64,000 nucleotides of DNA from Megalobrama amblycephala (lineage: Eukaryota > Chordata > Actinopteri > Cypriniformes > Xenocyprididae). Position numbers and translations under genes: made by a program. The number at the start of each line of letters is the position of its first letter. The first letter of the stretch is position 1. Under the pieces are notes generated by a model. The model was not told where the DNA came from and made no database searches. It was given only the letters and a program-made list of their open reading frames with translations. Positions 10,801 to 22,130 of the stretch are shown one piece after another. Location: positions 9,363,539 to 9,427,538 of the forward strand of contig NC_063050.1 of assembly GCF_018812025.1 (NCBI RefSeq), read 5' to 3'.

Positions 10801-13800
10801 TATGCTCTGGAAATGAGGGTGACGCTGCCCACTGTAATGGTGTGTGCTTATGCTGACTCAGATTCGGAGTTTACAGCCATGCTTTCCTGGGTCTTCCAGA
10901 TGTGCATGGAAAACTTGGCAGTATGGGGGTATGTTGGTGCCATAAATATGGAATGCCAAGAGTGCCAAAATCTGCATAAGTTTTTCTTCTCTCACTACCC
11001 TCTTGGTTGGGGTGGCTGTACACAGACCACACCCACCCTGCATGTGAGGTCAAGGCACTCTTTTTGCATTAGGGTAGTTCTGTGCTGGGGTTGAGCTGCG
11101 CTTGTTGACTAACCGTGATCAAAGTCACGGCGCAGGCCCTCAGCCAGACGATGTCCACCTCAGTTGTCCAGAAGTGCCCCCTGGCTTACCTTGTGAGGTG
11201 CGAGAGGTTGTCAAGCTAAATGCTTTCTCAATGCTCCCATCTTACGAGGTGGCCTTTTCGGTGACACTGTCGAGGACTGAGCCCAGCGGTTCTCCTCAGT
11301 TAGTAGCGGATCGGGGAGCTTCCCATGACAAACCATTGAGTTCCTCTTGGGCTGCCCCTCGGTCTGCTCGTCGCCAAGGGTGTCGTCCCCTGCAAGAAAC
11401 TCTGGCCCAGCAGGCTCTGCTGTGTCCATTGCGGGGAGATGACGCCTCCCGTCTCTGCAGCTGTTTAAGTGGTTGGTGAGAATCACCCCTGAGACGGGCG
11501 ACCCAGAGATGGGTGGGGCTGCTCTTCCACCCCTGGAGGAGGGCCGGGTGGTAAATCCTTTTATTGGGTTTGTTTCTGTTCCGCCACTGACCCAAGAGGC
11601 AGTGGTACCCAAAATTAAAAGAGCAGTCCTCCATTTCCAGGTCTGAAGAGGGTTTGGAGAGCAGTGGGAGGAGAAAAACCTCACCACTCTCATCCCCCTC
11701 TTCTGTCGCCAGCGGACAGCAGCGAGCAGCGGGCAGCCAAAGCCTCGACTGCTCCCTCTGTCCATCCGTGGAACCAGGTAAGTGTTGCCTAGCACACTGT
11801 GACAACGCTTTGGGCCGCCTCACAAAGAGAGCCCCCCGAGCTGCGTCCCTGTGTTCCACCTCGCTGCCCCGCTGCGGGTACGCCGGTGGTCCCTTTGGTC
11901 CCGCTTGTACGGTCTCTGCGAGCCTGGTTAGCGCTCCCCAGTCCGTCTCGCTGGCTCATTTGGACCATCAGGCTCGGCTATGCGATTCAGTTCGCCCGGC
12001 ATCCCCCCAAGTTCAGGGACGTCCTCTTCACTACAGTGAAAGATGTCGTTGCCCCTGTCTTGCGTGCGGAGATCACAGTCCTACTGGCGGAGGACGCGAT
12101 AGAGCCGGCCCCTCCAGCCGATATGAGGTCAGGGTTCTACAGTCCCTACTTCATTGTACCCAAAAAGAGCGGTGGGTTACGACCGATCTTGGACCTGCGA
12201 GTTTTGAATCGGAGCCTGTACAAGCTACCGCTCAAAATGCTGACGCAGAAGCGCATTTTTGAGTGCATCCGTCCCCGAGATTGGTTTGCAGCGATCGACC
12301 TGAAGGACGCGTACTTCCATGTCTCGTTTCTTCCGCGACACAGGCCATTCCTGCGCTTTGCGTTCGAAGGTCGAGCATATCAGTACAGAGTCCTACCCTT
12401 CGGGCTGGCCCTGTCTCCCCGTGTCTTTACGAAAGTCGTAGGGGGAGCCCTTGTTCCCATGAGAGAACAGGGTGTTCGCATTCTCAACTACCTCGACGAC
12501 TGGCTCATTCTAGCACAGTCCCGGGGTTAGTTGTGCGAACACAAGGATTTGGTGCTCAGACACCTCAGCCAGTTGGGTCTTCAGGTCAACTGGGAAAAGA
12601 GCAAACTCTCCCCTGTGCAGAGGATCTCTTTTCTCGGTATGGAGCTGGATTCGGTCGAACAGATAGCACGCCTCACAGAGGAACGTGCTCAGTTGGTGTT
12701 GAACTGCCTGAATACGTTCAATGGCAGGACAGCGGTCCCACTGAAATTCTTTCAGAGGCTCCTGGGGCATATGGCGGCCGCGGCGGCAGTAACCCCGCTT
12801 GGTCTGCTTCATATGAGACTGCTTCAACACTGGCTTCACGGCCGAGTCCCGAGATGGGTGTGGCAACGCGGCACGTTCCGGGTGCTAATCACACAGGAGT
12901 GCCGCCAAGCCTTCAGTCTGTGGTCGGACCCTTTGTTTCTCCGGGCAGAAGTGCCCCTAGAACAAGTGTCCCGGCATGCTGTGGTATTCACAGATGCTCC
13001 TGCCACCGGCTGGGGTGCCACGTACAACGGGCATGCAGTGTCAGGGGTTTGGACGGGACCCCATCTGCATTGGCATATCAATTGCCTCGAGTTGCTAGCA
13101 GTACGTCTTGCTCTGAGCCGCCTCAGAGGGCCGCTACGGGGCAAGCATGTACTGGTCCGTACGGACAACACTGCGACCGTTGCGTACATCAACCATAAAG
13201 GTGGTCTACGCTCCCGTCGCATGTCGCAACTCGCCCGCCATCTCCTCCTCTGGAGTCAGAAGTGTCTGAGGTCGCTTCATGCCATTCTTGTCCCTGGTGT
13301 GCTCAGCCATGTGGCCGACGAGCTATCACGAGCTGAGCTGCCAGGAGAGTGGCGACTCCACCCCCAGGTGGTCCAGCTGATCTGGAGAGAGTTTGGAGAG
13401 GCTCAGGTAGACCTGTTTGCCTCACCGGAAACCTCCCACTGCCAGTTGTTTTACCCCCTGTCCGAGGGAACACTCGGGACAGACGCACTGGCACTCAGCT
13501 GGCCCCGGGGCCTTCGCAAATATGCGTTTCCCCCAGTGAGCCTACTTGCACAGACCCTGTGCAAAGTCAGGGAGGACGAGGAGCAGGTCCTCTTAGTTGC
13601 GCCCTATTGGCCCGACCAGACCTGGTTCCCAGAACTTTCACTCCTTGCGACAGCCCTCCCTGGCCCATTCCTCTGAGGAAGGACCTTCTTCTCAGAGACA
13701 GGGCACTCTTTGGCACCCACGTCCAGACCTCTGGAAACTCCATGTCTGGTCCCTGGACGGGACGCGGAGGTTCTAGGTGACTTACCCCCTGAGGTACTTA

Positions 13801-16800
13801 ACACCATCACTTCGGCACTTGCACTGTCTACGAGACGTGCTTACGCCTCGAAGTGGAACCTGTTCGTCGAGTGGTGCTCTTCTCGCCGAGAAGACCCCCG
13901 AGGATGCTCGATCGGAGTCATGCTTTCCTTCTTGCAGCAAGGGTTGGAGCGTAGGCTGTCCCCCTCCACCCTCAAAGTCCATACTGCTGCTATCTCCGCT
14001 TACCACGACCACATAGATGGCAAATCTGTTGGTCAGCACGACCTGGTCGTCAGGTTCCTTAGGGGGGCGAGACGGTTAAATCCTCCTCGTCCCCCCTCCA
14101 TACCCTCTTGGGACCTTGCTCTGGTGCTAAGAGCACTTCAGATTGCTCCCTTTGAGCCTTTGCAATCGGCAGACTTAAAGATTCTGTCTATGAAGACTTT
14201 GCTGCTGGTTGCATTGGCCTCCATCAAGAGGGTAGGGGACCTGCAGTCATTTTCGGTCAACGTATCGTGCCTGGAGTTCGGGCTGGGTGATAGCCACGTG
14301 GTACTAAGACCCCGGCCTGGCTATGTGCCCAAGGTTCCTACCACTCCCTTCAGGGACCAGGTGGTGAGCCTGCAAGCGCTGCCCTCGGAGGAGGCAGACC
14401 CAGCCCTGGCTTTGCTCTGTCCAGTTCGCGCTTTGCGACAGTACATAGACAGAACCCAAAGCCTCAGGACCTCAGACCAGCTCTTTGTCTGTTATGGAGG
14501 CCAGCAGAAGGGAAAGGCTGTCTCCAAGCAGAGGACGGCCCACTGGATAGTGGATGCCATCGCCCTGGCTTACCAAGCTCAGGGCGTGCCCTGCCCGCTC
14601 AGGTTGCATGCTCACTCCACGAGAGGTGTCGCATCCTCCTGGGCGCTGGCTCGTGGCGCCTCGCTGACAGACATTTGTAGAGCTGCGGGCTGGGCGACAC
14701 CTAACACGTTCGCTAGATACTATAGCCTTCGTGTCCAGCCGGTCTCCTCCCGTGTTCTCGCCACAGGTCAGAGGCACGGAGAGGCCCCGGCTTAGTGTCG
14801 GCTTGCTGCGCTACATGCGCTTCTTTTTTCCAGAGAGTCCCTACAAGGCAGACCCTGTCGAGTCCTCCGATATCCCTTCGGCAGCCGACGTGGCGGAGCG
14901 TCTGGCGCCAGGCCTATACTCCGTTGTATCCTTGAGAACCGGGTTTAGGCTGGGTTCCATATGTGTGACCCTACGGGGATCCCATACGGTTGGTTCCACG
15001 GTTGCTCCTAAACGAAGCCTGTGTCTTTTCCTCTGGGAGAACCTACCCTTCATCGGGTTGGAGTCACCCCAGCTCTTCCATATGTAGCACAGCCCTACAG
15101 GGTTAGTCCATATGTACTTCTCCACATAACTCCTTCGGGGAAGGATGTGGCTTCCGCAGCGTTCCTTTCCCAGCGAAAGGGTACGCTTTCCCAGCGTTAT
15201 CCAATAGTCTCACTGAATGGGTTTTGGGGAACAGCAGTGATCGACTCTCTCTGTGTTAGCCCTGTCCCACCATCCTCAGGCAAGGGGGTTCAGGTGGCTT
15301 ACAATAGAGCGCTGGAAGGGGGCAGCTCCTGTGGCGCTTTTGTAGGGATTCCTATTCGTCGGTCTGTCCGACGTACGTCGAACGTGACCGACTGAATGGG
15401 AACGTCTCGGTTACAAAGGTAACCCTCGTTCCCTGAAGGAGGGAACGGAGACGTACGTAACCCGCTGATGCTGCCGCCTATCCGGTTCGGCTCCTCAGCG
15501 AAAACCTGAAGATGCAACGCACCTGCTGCTCATTATATACCCGCGCTGCGAGGCGAGCAGCTGATGCGTATGATTGCATGCCAATGTGCATTGGTTCGTT
15601 TTAGTTACACTCAAAGTAGATTGGCCTCTCTAGCGAGATTCATATTCGTCGGTCTGTCCGACGTACATCTCCGTTCCCTCCTTCAGGGAACGAGGGTTAC
15701 CTTTGTAACCGAGACGTTGTTGTTGTTTGTTTGTTTTGTGGAGCATATGTAAACATTTTTAATATAAAATATCTTACTCAGGACAGTACTAAATAAAAAA
15801 CAACATGCATTTTATATGATCTCTCTTACTTTGTCAAAATTATTCACATTTTCACAGATTCTGCAAGTGGTTCAAAAATTTTCAAGCAGCACTGCACGTG
15901 GTTTGAAATCCTATTCAAATTGCATTTCAGGAAATCCGTTTCAGACTTTGATGGATTATGTGACTTTCTCATGCCACGTAAAAAGAAATCGTCAGATGTT
16001 GTTAACATTTGGGATTTGGGATTCCATAGTAAGACTGTATTGCAAAACTCTCTGTGTTGTTGTTTTGGGATATACCCACCAATACAATATAATTGCCATA
16101 GAAACTAATGCAGATATTCTAAAAAAAAAAAAAAAAAAAAACAAGAGCGGCATAGACACAGGTTAAACTGACTGGGTTTCTAGAGAGCAAAGGTTTTGTA
16201 AAAAAAGGGGAAGACTTAAACACAAAGTGTGTAAAATAAACTGTTAAAAGGATTTGATGATCACTAGTGATAGTATTTTATTCTGTTTTGTCATCATTCA
16301 GATTAGATTTCAGCTTTAATGTACTTTTTTTTTTAAAAAACAGCTGATATTGCCATATAAACTAGTGGACTGACGTTGCAGTGGAACGTTCTATTAAGTG
16401 TCGCTTCTTGTTAGTGTATATTCTTTGACTACCTGGAGTCAGCGCATTCACAACTAATATGTAATGATGTCATAGGCTGACGCCTGCCAATGTCAAGTTC
16501 ATCGTCATGTTTAGACTCATGCTTCAGACACCTAGCATGCCGGAGGCATTCCCCATAGCGACCCCTAGGGGAGACAGCGTGAATACCCTTTCGAAAGGGA
16601 ACTACATTGCAGTTAAATATCTACAATTAAATACTTCATATTTCTTACCAAATCATTAATGTCATGATGATCACTGCAGTTCCACAAACCACTCCAACGG
16701 ATATGTATAATATCACCAGATGTCCTACAAAAGAGTAAAACATCTGAACAGATTCATTTTCTTCACTTTAGAAAGAGTAAAGTATATGAGCTGCTCTACC

Positions 16801-19163
16801 TTTAACATTCACAGTTACAGCGTCTGATCTCTGAGATCCATGTTGATTGTGAGCCTGACAGTAGAAGCGTCCACTCTGTAGTGCACTGAAACTCTGTCCA
16901 GATCCAACAGCTGAGCTTTCATTCTCCTTAAACCAGCTGAAGTTCAGAGCAGGAGGGTTTGAATCACTGCTGCAGATCAGAGTCACTGAATAACCTGTCC
17001 AAATCTGACCAGACTGAATGATGGACACAGAGACATTCCTGGGAGGGTCTAACACAGAGAAAAAATAAATCTTTGAATAATCTCATTCAAACACAATATC
17101 CAGTTTTAAAAAGAACAAATGAATCTGTACTCACACGTGACATTGAGCTGAACAGCAGGAGAGATGTGATTGTGTCCGTGTACAGCACAGCTATATCTGC
17201 CTGCATCCTCTCTTCTGACTGACTGCAGCAGGAGTTCATTGTTTCTGTCTCTTCTCTCAGTTAATGGCTGTGAGTTTCTGTACCAGATGAATGTTGCTCT
17301 GTCAGTCAGAGTGCAGCTGCTTTTACATGTCAGACGGACTGAATCTCCCTCTGTCACTCTCTCAGGAGACTCCACCTGAAGATCTGAACACAACACACAC
17401 ATTATATCTAGTGCTGCTGTCATACACTGATTATTATTCAACATAATGCACAGAAGAAGAGAGAAACCTCATGAAAGTCACCTGTGACAGTAAGAGTCAC
17501 TCCTGGATCACCAATCCATCTGTCTTTATCAGTGATGAATCTGAAATAGTACATGTGTGAATCCTTCAGTGTCACATGACTCAGTCTGATGGAGCATATC
17601 TGCTGTTTATCTCCCAGATACTGAAGCCTCTGACTGAATTCAGGGTCCTCAGACAGATCTGGAGGCTCTACATTATGTTTTACCAGTGTTTTGGTCCAGA
17701 ACACTTTCTCGATCTGATGTCCAGTAGGGTATGTATAAGTGCAGCTCATTATCACTGATGAGTCCTTTAGTGCACAGATGTGTGAAGGACTGTAACTCAC
17801 ACCCCAATCAGCACTAGAAACCCCTGAAACACAAGTTCATACTAAACAAATTAGCAGAAGCTTGTGCATAATAATGTGGTATGCAAAATCTTGAGTGTTT
17901 TTTAAAGTGTTCAGTGACTAACCATGAATCATGAGGAGAACCATCAGAAGAGGAGGAGCCATTCTGACTGATGTCACCATAGCAACACCTACAACAAATG
18001 TACAGTGACTTATCTCTTGTAATGTTTGTACAACACCTAGTTAACATATAAATCAGGGATGGGTAACTTTGGTCCTGGAGGACCGCTGGAGCGTTGTCTG
18101 TTTTGGCACTGGTGTTTATTGAGGTTTAGCCAGAATCATTGGTTTCTGTTTGATTAAATTAACCCCTTTACCATCACCACATCGCTGACGGTCTCAGATT
18201 ATAGTCGTTTAACATTCATTGCACATTGAAACCACATTCTTAATGTCATGTGGAGAAACTGTGTATCATTAGAAAGATTAAAGGCTCCGGTTTCCATAAT
18301 AGACCACGTTTTATGATAGAAGTCAGTTGCAGTGACAGTAATTTCTTAATTTATGTCAGGCGTGCAAAATAATAAATTGGTAAGTTATTTTGAATAGAAT
18401 AAAAACATTCAGTCATCTCTGCTGCGGTTTATTTGTGTTCACACAGCTCCACTGAACAGCACCTTTTAGTCCAAAAGTGTGCATCTTTAGGGAAATGATT
18501 TATATTTATATTGATTTATTCTCACGTTTGCAAAATATTTTGTAGAATATCATTTCTGTTCATTTCACACTGAATTATGCAATCTGAAGATCAAAAACAG
18601 GGTAGAGCGATCTCTGTCTGTTCTGTTCCGGGTTTTGAGAGCGAGTTATATGACTCAGTGAGTGCTGATTTAGTCTAGGACTGTCAATCATCTTACGTGG
18701 CATAGTTCCTGCCTACTTGTTTATTGCAATTTAATTGCTTACAAACTATATAAAATAGGCGTGCCTGCATGCCTTGCCAGTTAATTCTTTTTTTTTTTTT
18801 GATATACTGTTTTATGAATAAAACTGTAAGGCAGTGGTTCCCAATCATGTCCTGGAGTAACCCCAGCCCTGCAAATTTTGTATGTCTCTCTATTTCTGAC
18901 ACATATTTCAGGTCTTACTGTCACTACTAATGAGCACATTGAATCAGGTGTGATAGATGAAAATATTATACAAAAAATATATTTATATAATATTTGTTTT
19001 TTTATGTCTGAGCTTATATAAGTCCATATTAATAACAGTCTGAGTAGTCTTAAACTGTAAACTCCCAGGTGTCAGCTTTCTAAATAAATGTGTCCCATTC
19101 TGGCAAAATGAGTCGCAATGAGCAAATTTTCAAAAATTAGTTATTGTTATTCTCACATTCTCC

Positions 19164-19199
<36 letters not shown>

Positions 19200-20578
19200 T
19201 TAAAATGATGTATGTTTGAATGAAAAAATGAATGAGCTACATCTGTTTGAAGGTGATAGAGTCGGTCAATTTTGAGAAAAATTGAGGTAAAGTTTTCTGA
19301 GGGTTCCAAAACAAAATCACCAGCAACCATACCTTAAAACCCCATTCCCCATCAAATCACATTTCATTGGTTCAGACTCATGCCATCAAGAATTCGCTAT
19401 TAATATTCACAAAGTTAGAATGCTGCACTTTACAGCGATTTCAAACTTGTGCTGAGGGAAGCGTCAGTCGTCCAGAAGCGAACAGAGAAAGACTGCATTT
19501 TTCATGTTCAAAGGAAAGAAACTCCTCTCAGAAAATGTACAAATAAAGGTACTTTTAGATGTTTAATTGCTATTTGGAGGAATGGGATGACTAGACAGGG
19601 ACGTAATTAACTAATTTTTGTGAAAACCTCAATTTTGGACAAAAATTGACATTTTTCACTTGTTTTGACTGTAGCTTGAAATTAGACCATGCGCATTCTA
19701 ACTAATTGTGCCAACATGGTCACATATGTTCATTATGTGTCTATCTAGAATGACTTTTGAGCAGCAACCTTTTAATTCTGGGTAAGCCATTTATGCCCTA
19801 CTTTCCAAAATGGGGTTGCATGTGGGTTTAAGCACATATGTCCTTCCACTTCCTCATTCAGGCCAGTGCAAATCAAGCACCATCTACAGTAAAAGCTGTT
19901 GACTCTGTGATGGATAAACTTTGCAATTAGTCCATGAATCACCGTGGTGAACCGTAGGGCCTGCTCCGTATGGAATATTATTGAGGTTGTTTCTATGGAT
20001 TCTCAGTTTTGTTGATTAGTTTGCATTTGTGTTTAACCTTGTGTTTGTTCAGTTCATTGTCTGTTTTATACACGTTTTCTCCAGTGAATATGTATAAAGT
20101 TTCTTTCTATCTAGAGAAACATCTTAAGTTGAGTATCTAATGAAGTAGATCTGAACTGAAAGCTTGAACTGTGTGCTCAAGAGAAGGGTTGGGGCACGGT
20201 GACACAAAAGAAAAAAGAACCCCCCCCCCCCCCCCCCCCCGAGTAATAACAGTGATGTTCATTAGCTGTTTAGACTTTGTGTATTAATGTATGTTACTGT
20301 GGTTTGACCTTGTTCATTTGTTACCAACTTATGTTTCAATACACAATGATACTGGAGCTATTACAATCTAAGGCAGATTTAAATATTTGTAACCAAGATA
20401 CAAAACCACTTCAACTTTTAAACTTAAACCTTTTAGTTACTGTGTGACAACTAGCCCCAGTCTCCCCTAAAACATATTTGACTCTAAAGATCAATTATTA
20501 ATAAATGATGATCTTACCTGTTTCACGAACACTCATGACCAGAGACAACAGAACAAATGAACAGAGTGAAACCAGCAT
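7893..20578 (-). CDS. CD22/Siglec-like Ig receptor, unit 1
   Basis: Inferred leukocyte surface receptor with a V domain, two C2-type Ig domains, a membrane segment and a short tail. Exons, 5' to 3' on the minus strand: 20578-20518 (leader), 17988-17923 (signal peptide, MAPPLLMVLLMIHG), 17823-17482 (V domain; SCTYTYPTG to MYYFRFIT), 17383-17135 (Ig2), 17048-16800 (Ig3), 16724-16649 (membrane, HLVILYISVGVVCGTAVIIM), 8289-8256 (basic juxtamembrane RSRMKKRMESR), 8090-8013 (tail with HVYANV, a YxN Grb2-type motif) and 7913-7893 (stop). Phases agree across all joins. The 8.36-kb intron between membrane and tail exons carries a DIRS element inside a DNA transposon plus a DIRS end remnant. The leader exon is in frame with exon 2, so the start could be 20578 or an internal ATG (17980 or 17962). 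Ligand unknown; it could belong to another Siglec or FcR-like branch. Confidence 0.7.
9581..9775 (+). repeat. Left inverted terminal repeat of DIRS copy 1
   Basis: Reverse-complement match to the right end of the element (about 15490-15690) and to both ends of copy 2. Contains a TATA-like GGGTATATAATGAG at about 9732-9745, which may serve as the element's promoter. Confidence 0.8.
11799..13676 (+). pseudogene. DIRS copy 1 reverse transcriptase/RNase H, nonsense-mutated
   Basis: A 626-codon frame colinear with the intact copy at 23750-25627. RT motifs are visible: YFIVPKKSGGLRPILDLR, the IDLKDAYFHV catalytic block and the YLDDW motif (12489-12503). RNase H-like motifs follow (VVFTDA, CLELLAV, VRTDNTATVAYIN), then a C-terminal DIRS region (VDLFASPETSHCQLFYP). 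A single C-to-T change makes TAG at 12528-12530, just after YLDDW, where copy 2 has CAG. The rest of the frame is open. Dead or truncated as it stands; the lesion looks recent. No separate methyltransferase domain was recognised. Confidence 0.9.
13710..14795 (+). CDS. DIRS copy 1 tyrosine recombinase, intact frame
   Basis: 361 codons, starting 33 bases after the RT/RNase H stop in the same frame. This enzyme would integrate the DNA circle made by reverse transcription without an integrase. Family residues are visible: first catalytic Arg in SIKRVGDLQS, the HSTRG (HxxR) block about 100 residues later, and the nucleophile region FARYYSLR. The N-terminal part (STRRAYASKWNLFVEWC) fits the helical core-binding domain. 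The copy-2 homologue is broken, so this is the only intact recombinase frame in the window. Confidence 0.88.
   Translation: MAPTSRPLETPCLVPGRDAEVLGDLPPEVLNTITSALALSTRRAYASKWNLFVEWCSSRREDPRGCSIGVMLSFLQQGLERRLSPSTLKVHTAAISAYHDHIDGKSVGQHDLVVRFLRGARRLNPPRPPSIPSWDLALVLRALQIAPFEPLQSADLKILSMKTLLLVALASIKRVGDLQSFSVNVSCLEFGLGDSHVVLRPRPGYVPKVPTTPFRDQVVSLQALPSEEADPALALLCPVRALRQYIDRTQSLRTSDQLFVCYGGQQKGKAVSKQRTAHWIVDAIALAYQAQGVPCPLRLHAHSTRGVASSWALARGASLTDICRAAGWATPNTFARYYSLRVQPVSSRVLATGQRHGEAPA
15349..15460. repeat. DIRS copy 1 internal complementary region
   Basis: Reverse complement of the outer left end (…GACTGAATGGGAAC) fused directly to the reverse complement of the outer right end (GTCTCGGTTACAAAGG…), sharing AAC/GTT. 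This arrangement is diagnostic of DIRS elements and is thought to template completion of the ends during replication. Confidence 0.85.
16385..16602 (-). mobile_element. DIRS-type terminal repeat remnant, unit 1
   Basis: Read on the minus strand it begins GTTCCCTTTCGAAAGGG, the same end motif as the gag-only DIRS element (44,514-46,584) and the element entering at 63,943. No coding part is attached. A near-identical copy in unit 2 ends at 34612, so it predates the duplication. The inner boundary is approximate. Confidence 0.5.
18055..18960. repeat. MITE-like repeats in intron 1 of CD22-like gene 1
   Basis: Two stretches, about 18055-18165 (GGTCCTGGAGGACCGCTGGAG) and 18835-18950 (GTGGTTCCCAATCATGTCCTGGAG through GAATCAGGTGTGATAGATG), have the composition of short non-autonomous repeats common in fish. 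The second resembles 63500-63690. Both recur in unit 2 (36090-36190, 36865-36980). The remaining intron (18961-20125) holds a 37-base poly-A run near 19165-19197 and no recognisable gene. Confidence 0.45.
20126..20277. other. Segment inverted relative to units 2 and 3
   Basis: About 150 bp between AACATCTTA and TTGTGTATTAATG read in the opposite orientation to the homologous segments at 38161-38301 and about 43315-43463. Includes a 21-base poly-C run (20220-20240). Confidence 0.8.
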
Positions 20579-20600
20579 TGGGGATTTTATGTGCTCAACA

Positions 20601-20607
20601 CTTTATA
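20601..20607 (-). promoter_or_regulatory. TATA-like box upstream of the CD22-like leader exon
   Basis: TATAAAG on the minus strand, about 23 bases before the leader-exon ATG (20576-20578). The same motif is kept at 38626-38632 and 43789-43795 in the other two units. Confidence 0.4.
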
Positions 20608-21059
20608 TTTAACATGAGGATATGACTCTTCACCCAGTGTTCACATAGCAAGGTGTAAATAAGGCAACAGGGCATCCAACATCAGAGATGACATTAGACT
20701 AAAGTAACAAAATAAAAGTAATTAATAGAGTAACTGAATATTGAACTTGCATCTTTATATCTAAAGGTTCTCATCATATGATATCTTCAAATATTTTTAT
20801 TCTGACAGTGACCTTGTGTGCTTTCTGGTGTCTCATGAAACTCTTAATATGGCCATTAATACAGTTTCCTCTGTAGCGAGAGAGGTGAGAAAACAAAACC
20901 ACAGCAGCCCCTCTCTAGTGTTGACTGTGATCATGTGACCATTGTGAGCGAGGAACAGACGAGTGTTGATGTTACAGACCTGTTACTATGACATCTCTAG
21001 TTATAAACAGACTTGTTTTTGAATTGTTAATATCCCAAAGGGGTCTATATAATACCTGG

Positions 21060-21240
21060 AATACAGCATTAGTGTTCCCATCTATCCCAAATCCCAGCTA
21101 ACAGAATTTTGTTATAAGAACGTTCTCTAAATATTCAGTGTTGGTTCTGGGAACATTAAAAACATCCAGTTTTCTTGACGTTACAGGAATGTTTTTATAA
21201 GGTATAATGTTCCTCAAACGTTCTTTCAACTTAATTTTGA
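21060..21240. repeat. GTTCTGGGAAC-type short repeat, unit 1
   Basis: Rich in GTTCC/GGAAC-type half-sites (AGAACGTTCTC, GGTTCTGGGAACATT). Also at 39110-39260, in inverted orientation split by a DIRS element at 44440-44510 plus 46588-46640, and as a relative at 59760-59950. At about 21240 in unit 1 it is joined directly to a fragment of the 36-bp CD300 tail repeat. Confidence 0.55.
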
Positions 21241-22013
21241 TCTACTCCACTCCAGATACTCCAGATGATCCAATGATCTACTCCACTATTTTGATCTGTT
21301 GTAGGTGTCGTGAGCTCCATCAGTGTGACAGGATATCCAGGAGCTGAAGTCAACATCACATGCAAAAATGACTTCAATCCATATTTTGACCATGACCATC
21401 ACAAATGCTGTAATTTATTTATTTATTTTGTTGGTAATTTGGTGCACAAATTATATTTTCCGACCCTATTGGCTGATATTTGCTCTTGCTTGCTTAATTT
21501 TAAGATTTGTCATTTTGCATAGAAGTAGGCCTAAATGAATCTTGAATTAAGAATGTCAAGTAAAAGACAATAGTGTCATTATTCAGCTTGAGTCAGTGTT
21601 GTTTCAGAGTCAGTTCAATAATAAAGTTCATTCATTAGTTCAATACAGCTATAAGCAGTTTTACTGAAGACACTAGTGTTGTTATTCAGCTTGAGTTAAA
21701 ATGTGTAGATATTTGCCAAAAAAAAAAAAAAGATACTGAGAAGAACAACGTCTCGGTTACAAAGGTAACCCTCATTCCCTGAAGGAGGGAACGGAGACGT
21801 ACGTCAGACAGACCGAATCTCGCTAGAGAGGCCAATCTACTTCGAGTGTAACTAAAACGAGCCAATGCACATTGGCATGCAATCATACGCATCAGCTGCT
21901 CGCCTCGCAGCGCGGGTATATAATGAGCAGCAGGTGCGTTGCATCTTCAGGTTTTCGCTGAGGAGCCGAACCGGATAGGCGGCAGCATCAGCGGGGTACA
22001 GCGACTGTGGCGA

Positions 22014-22130
22014 CGGGACGTACGTCTCCGTTCCCTCCTTCAGGGAACAAGGGTTACCTTTGTAACCGAGACGTTCCCATTCAGTCGGTCACGTTCGACG
22101 TACGTCGGACAGACCGACGAATAGGAATCC
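22014..22130. repeat. DIRS copy 2 internal complementary region
   Basis: Same fusion of the two outer ends as in copy 1: …CCGAGAC|GTTCCCATTCAG…, in the opposite orientation. Confidence 0.8.

Larger units (their letters stand above)
9581..15718 (+). mobile_element. DIRS-type tyrosine-recombinase retrotransposon, copy 1
   Basis: A 6.1-kb element with inverted rather than direct terminal repeats. It begins GTTCCCATTCAGTCGG and ends GAGACGTT. The right arm (about 15490-15690) is the reverse complement of the left arm (about 9600-9775). An internal complementary region at 15349-15460 joins reverse complements of both outer ends. Gene order is a degraded gag-like region (about 9780-11798, no convincing ORF), reverse transcriptase/RNase H, then tyrosine recombinase. 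Both ends abut GTT, the usual DIRS target. The matching site in unit 2 (near 33700) is empty, so this insertion followed the duplication. Confidence 0.92.
8932..15894. mobile_element. Long-TIR DNA transposon split by DIRS copy 1
   Basis: The left end CAGTGCTGCTTGAAAATTTG at 8932 recurs as its reverse complement ending at 15894. Similarity of the two arms continues for roughly 200 bp (both contain TTTATTTAGTACTGTCCTGA). The unit-2 counterpart without DIRS spans 32857-33896, so the element proper is about 1.0 kb. It holds no intact transposase. A TA precedes the left end but the right flank is CA, so Tc1/mariner membership is likely rather than shown. It sits in the membrane-to-tail intron of CD22-like gene 1. 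Confidence 0.65.

Noticed and set aside
11211..11859. Overlapping minus-strand frames of 187-194 codons in DIRS copy 1
   Set aside because: Antisense to the gag/RT region in GC-rich sequence; no family features and not needed by the element.
13300..13676. DNA methyltransferase domain reported in some DIRS elements
   Set aside because: No clear methyltransferase motif could be seen in the C-terminal region; only the generic DIRS RT/RNase H extension is supported.
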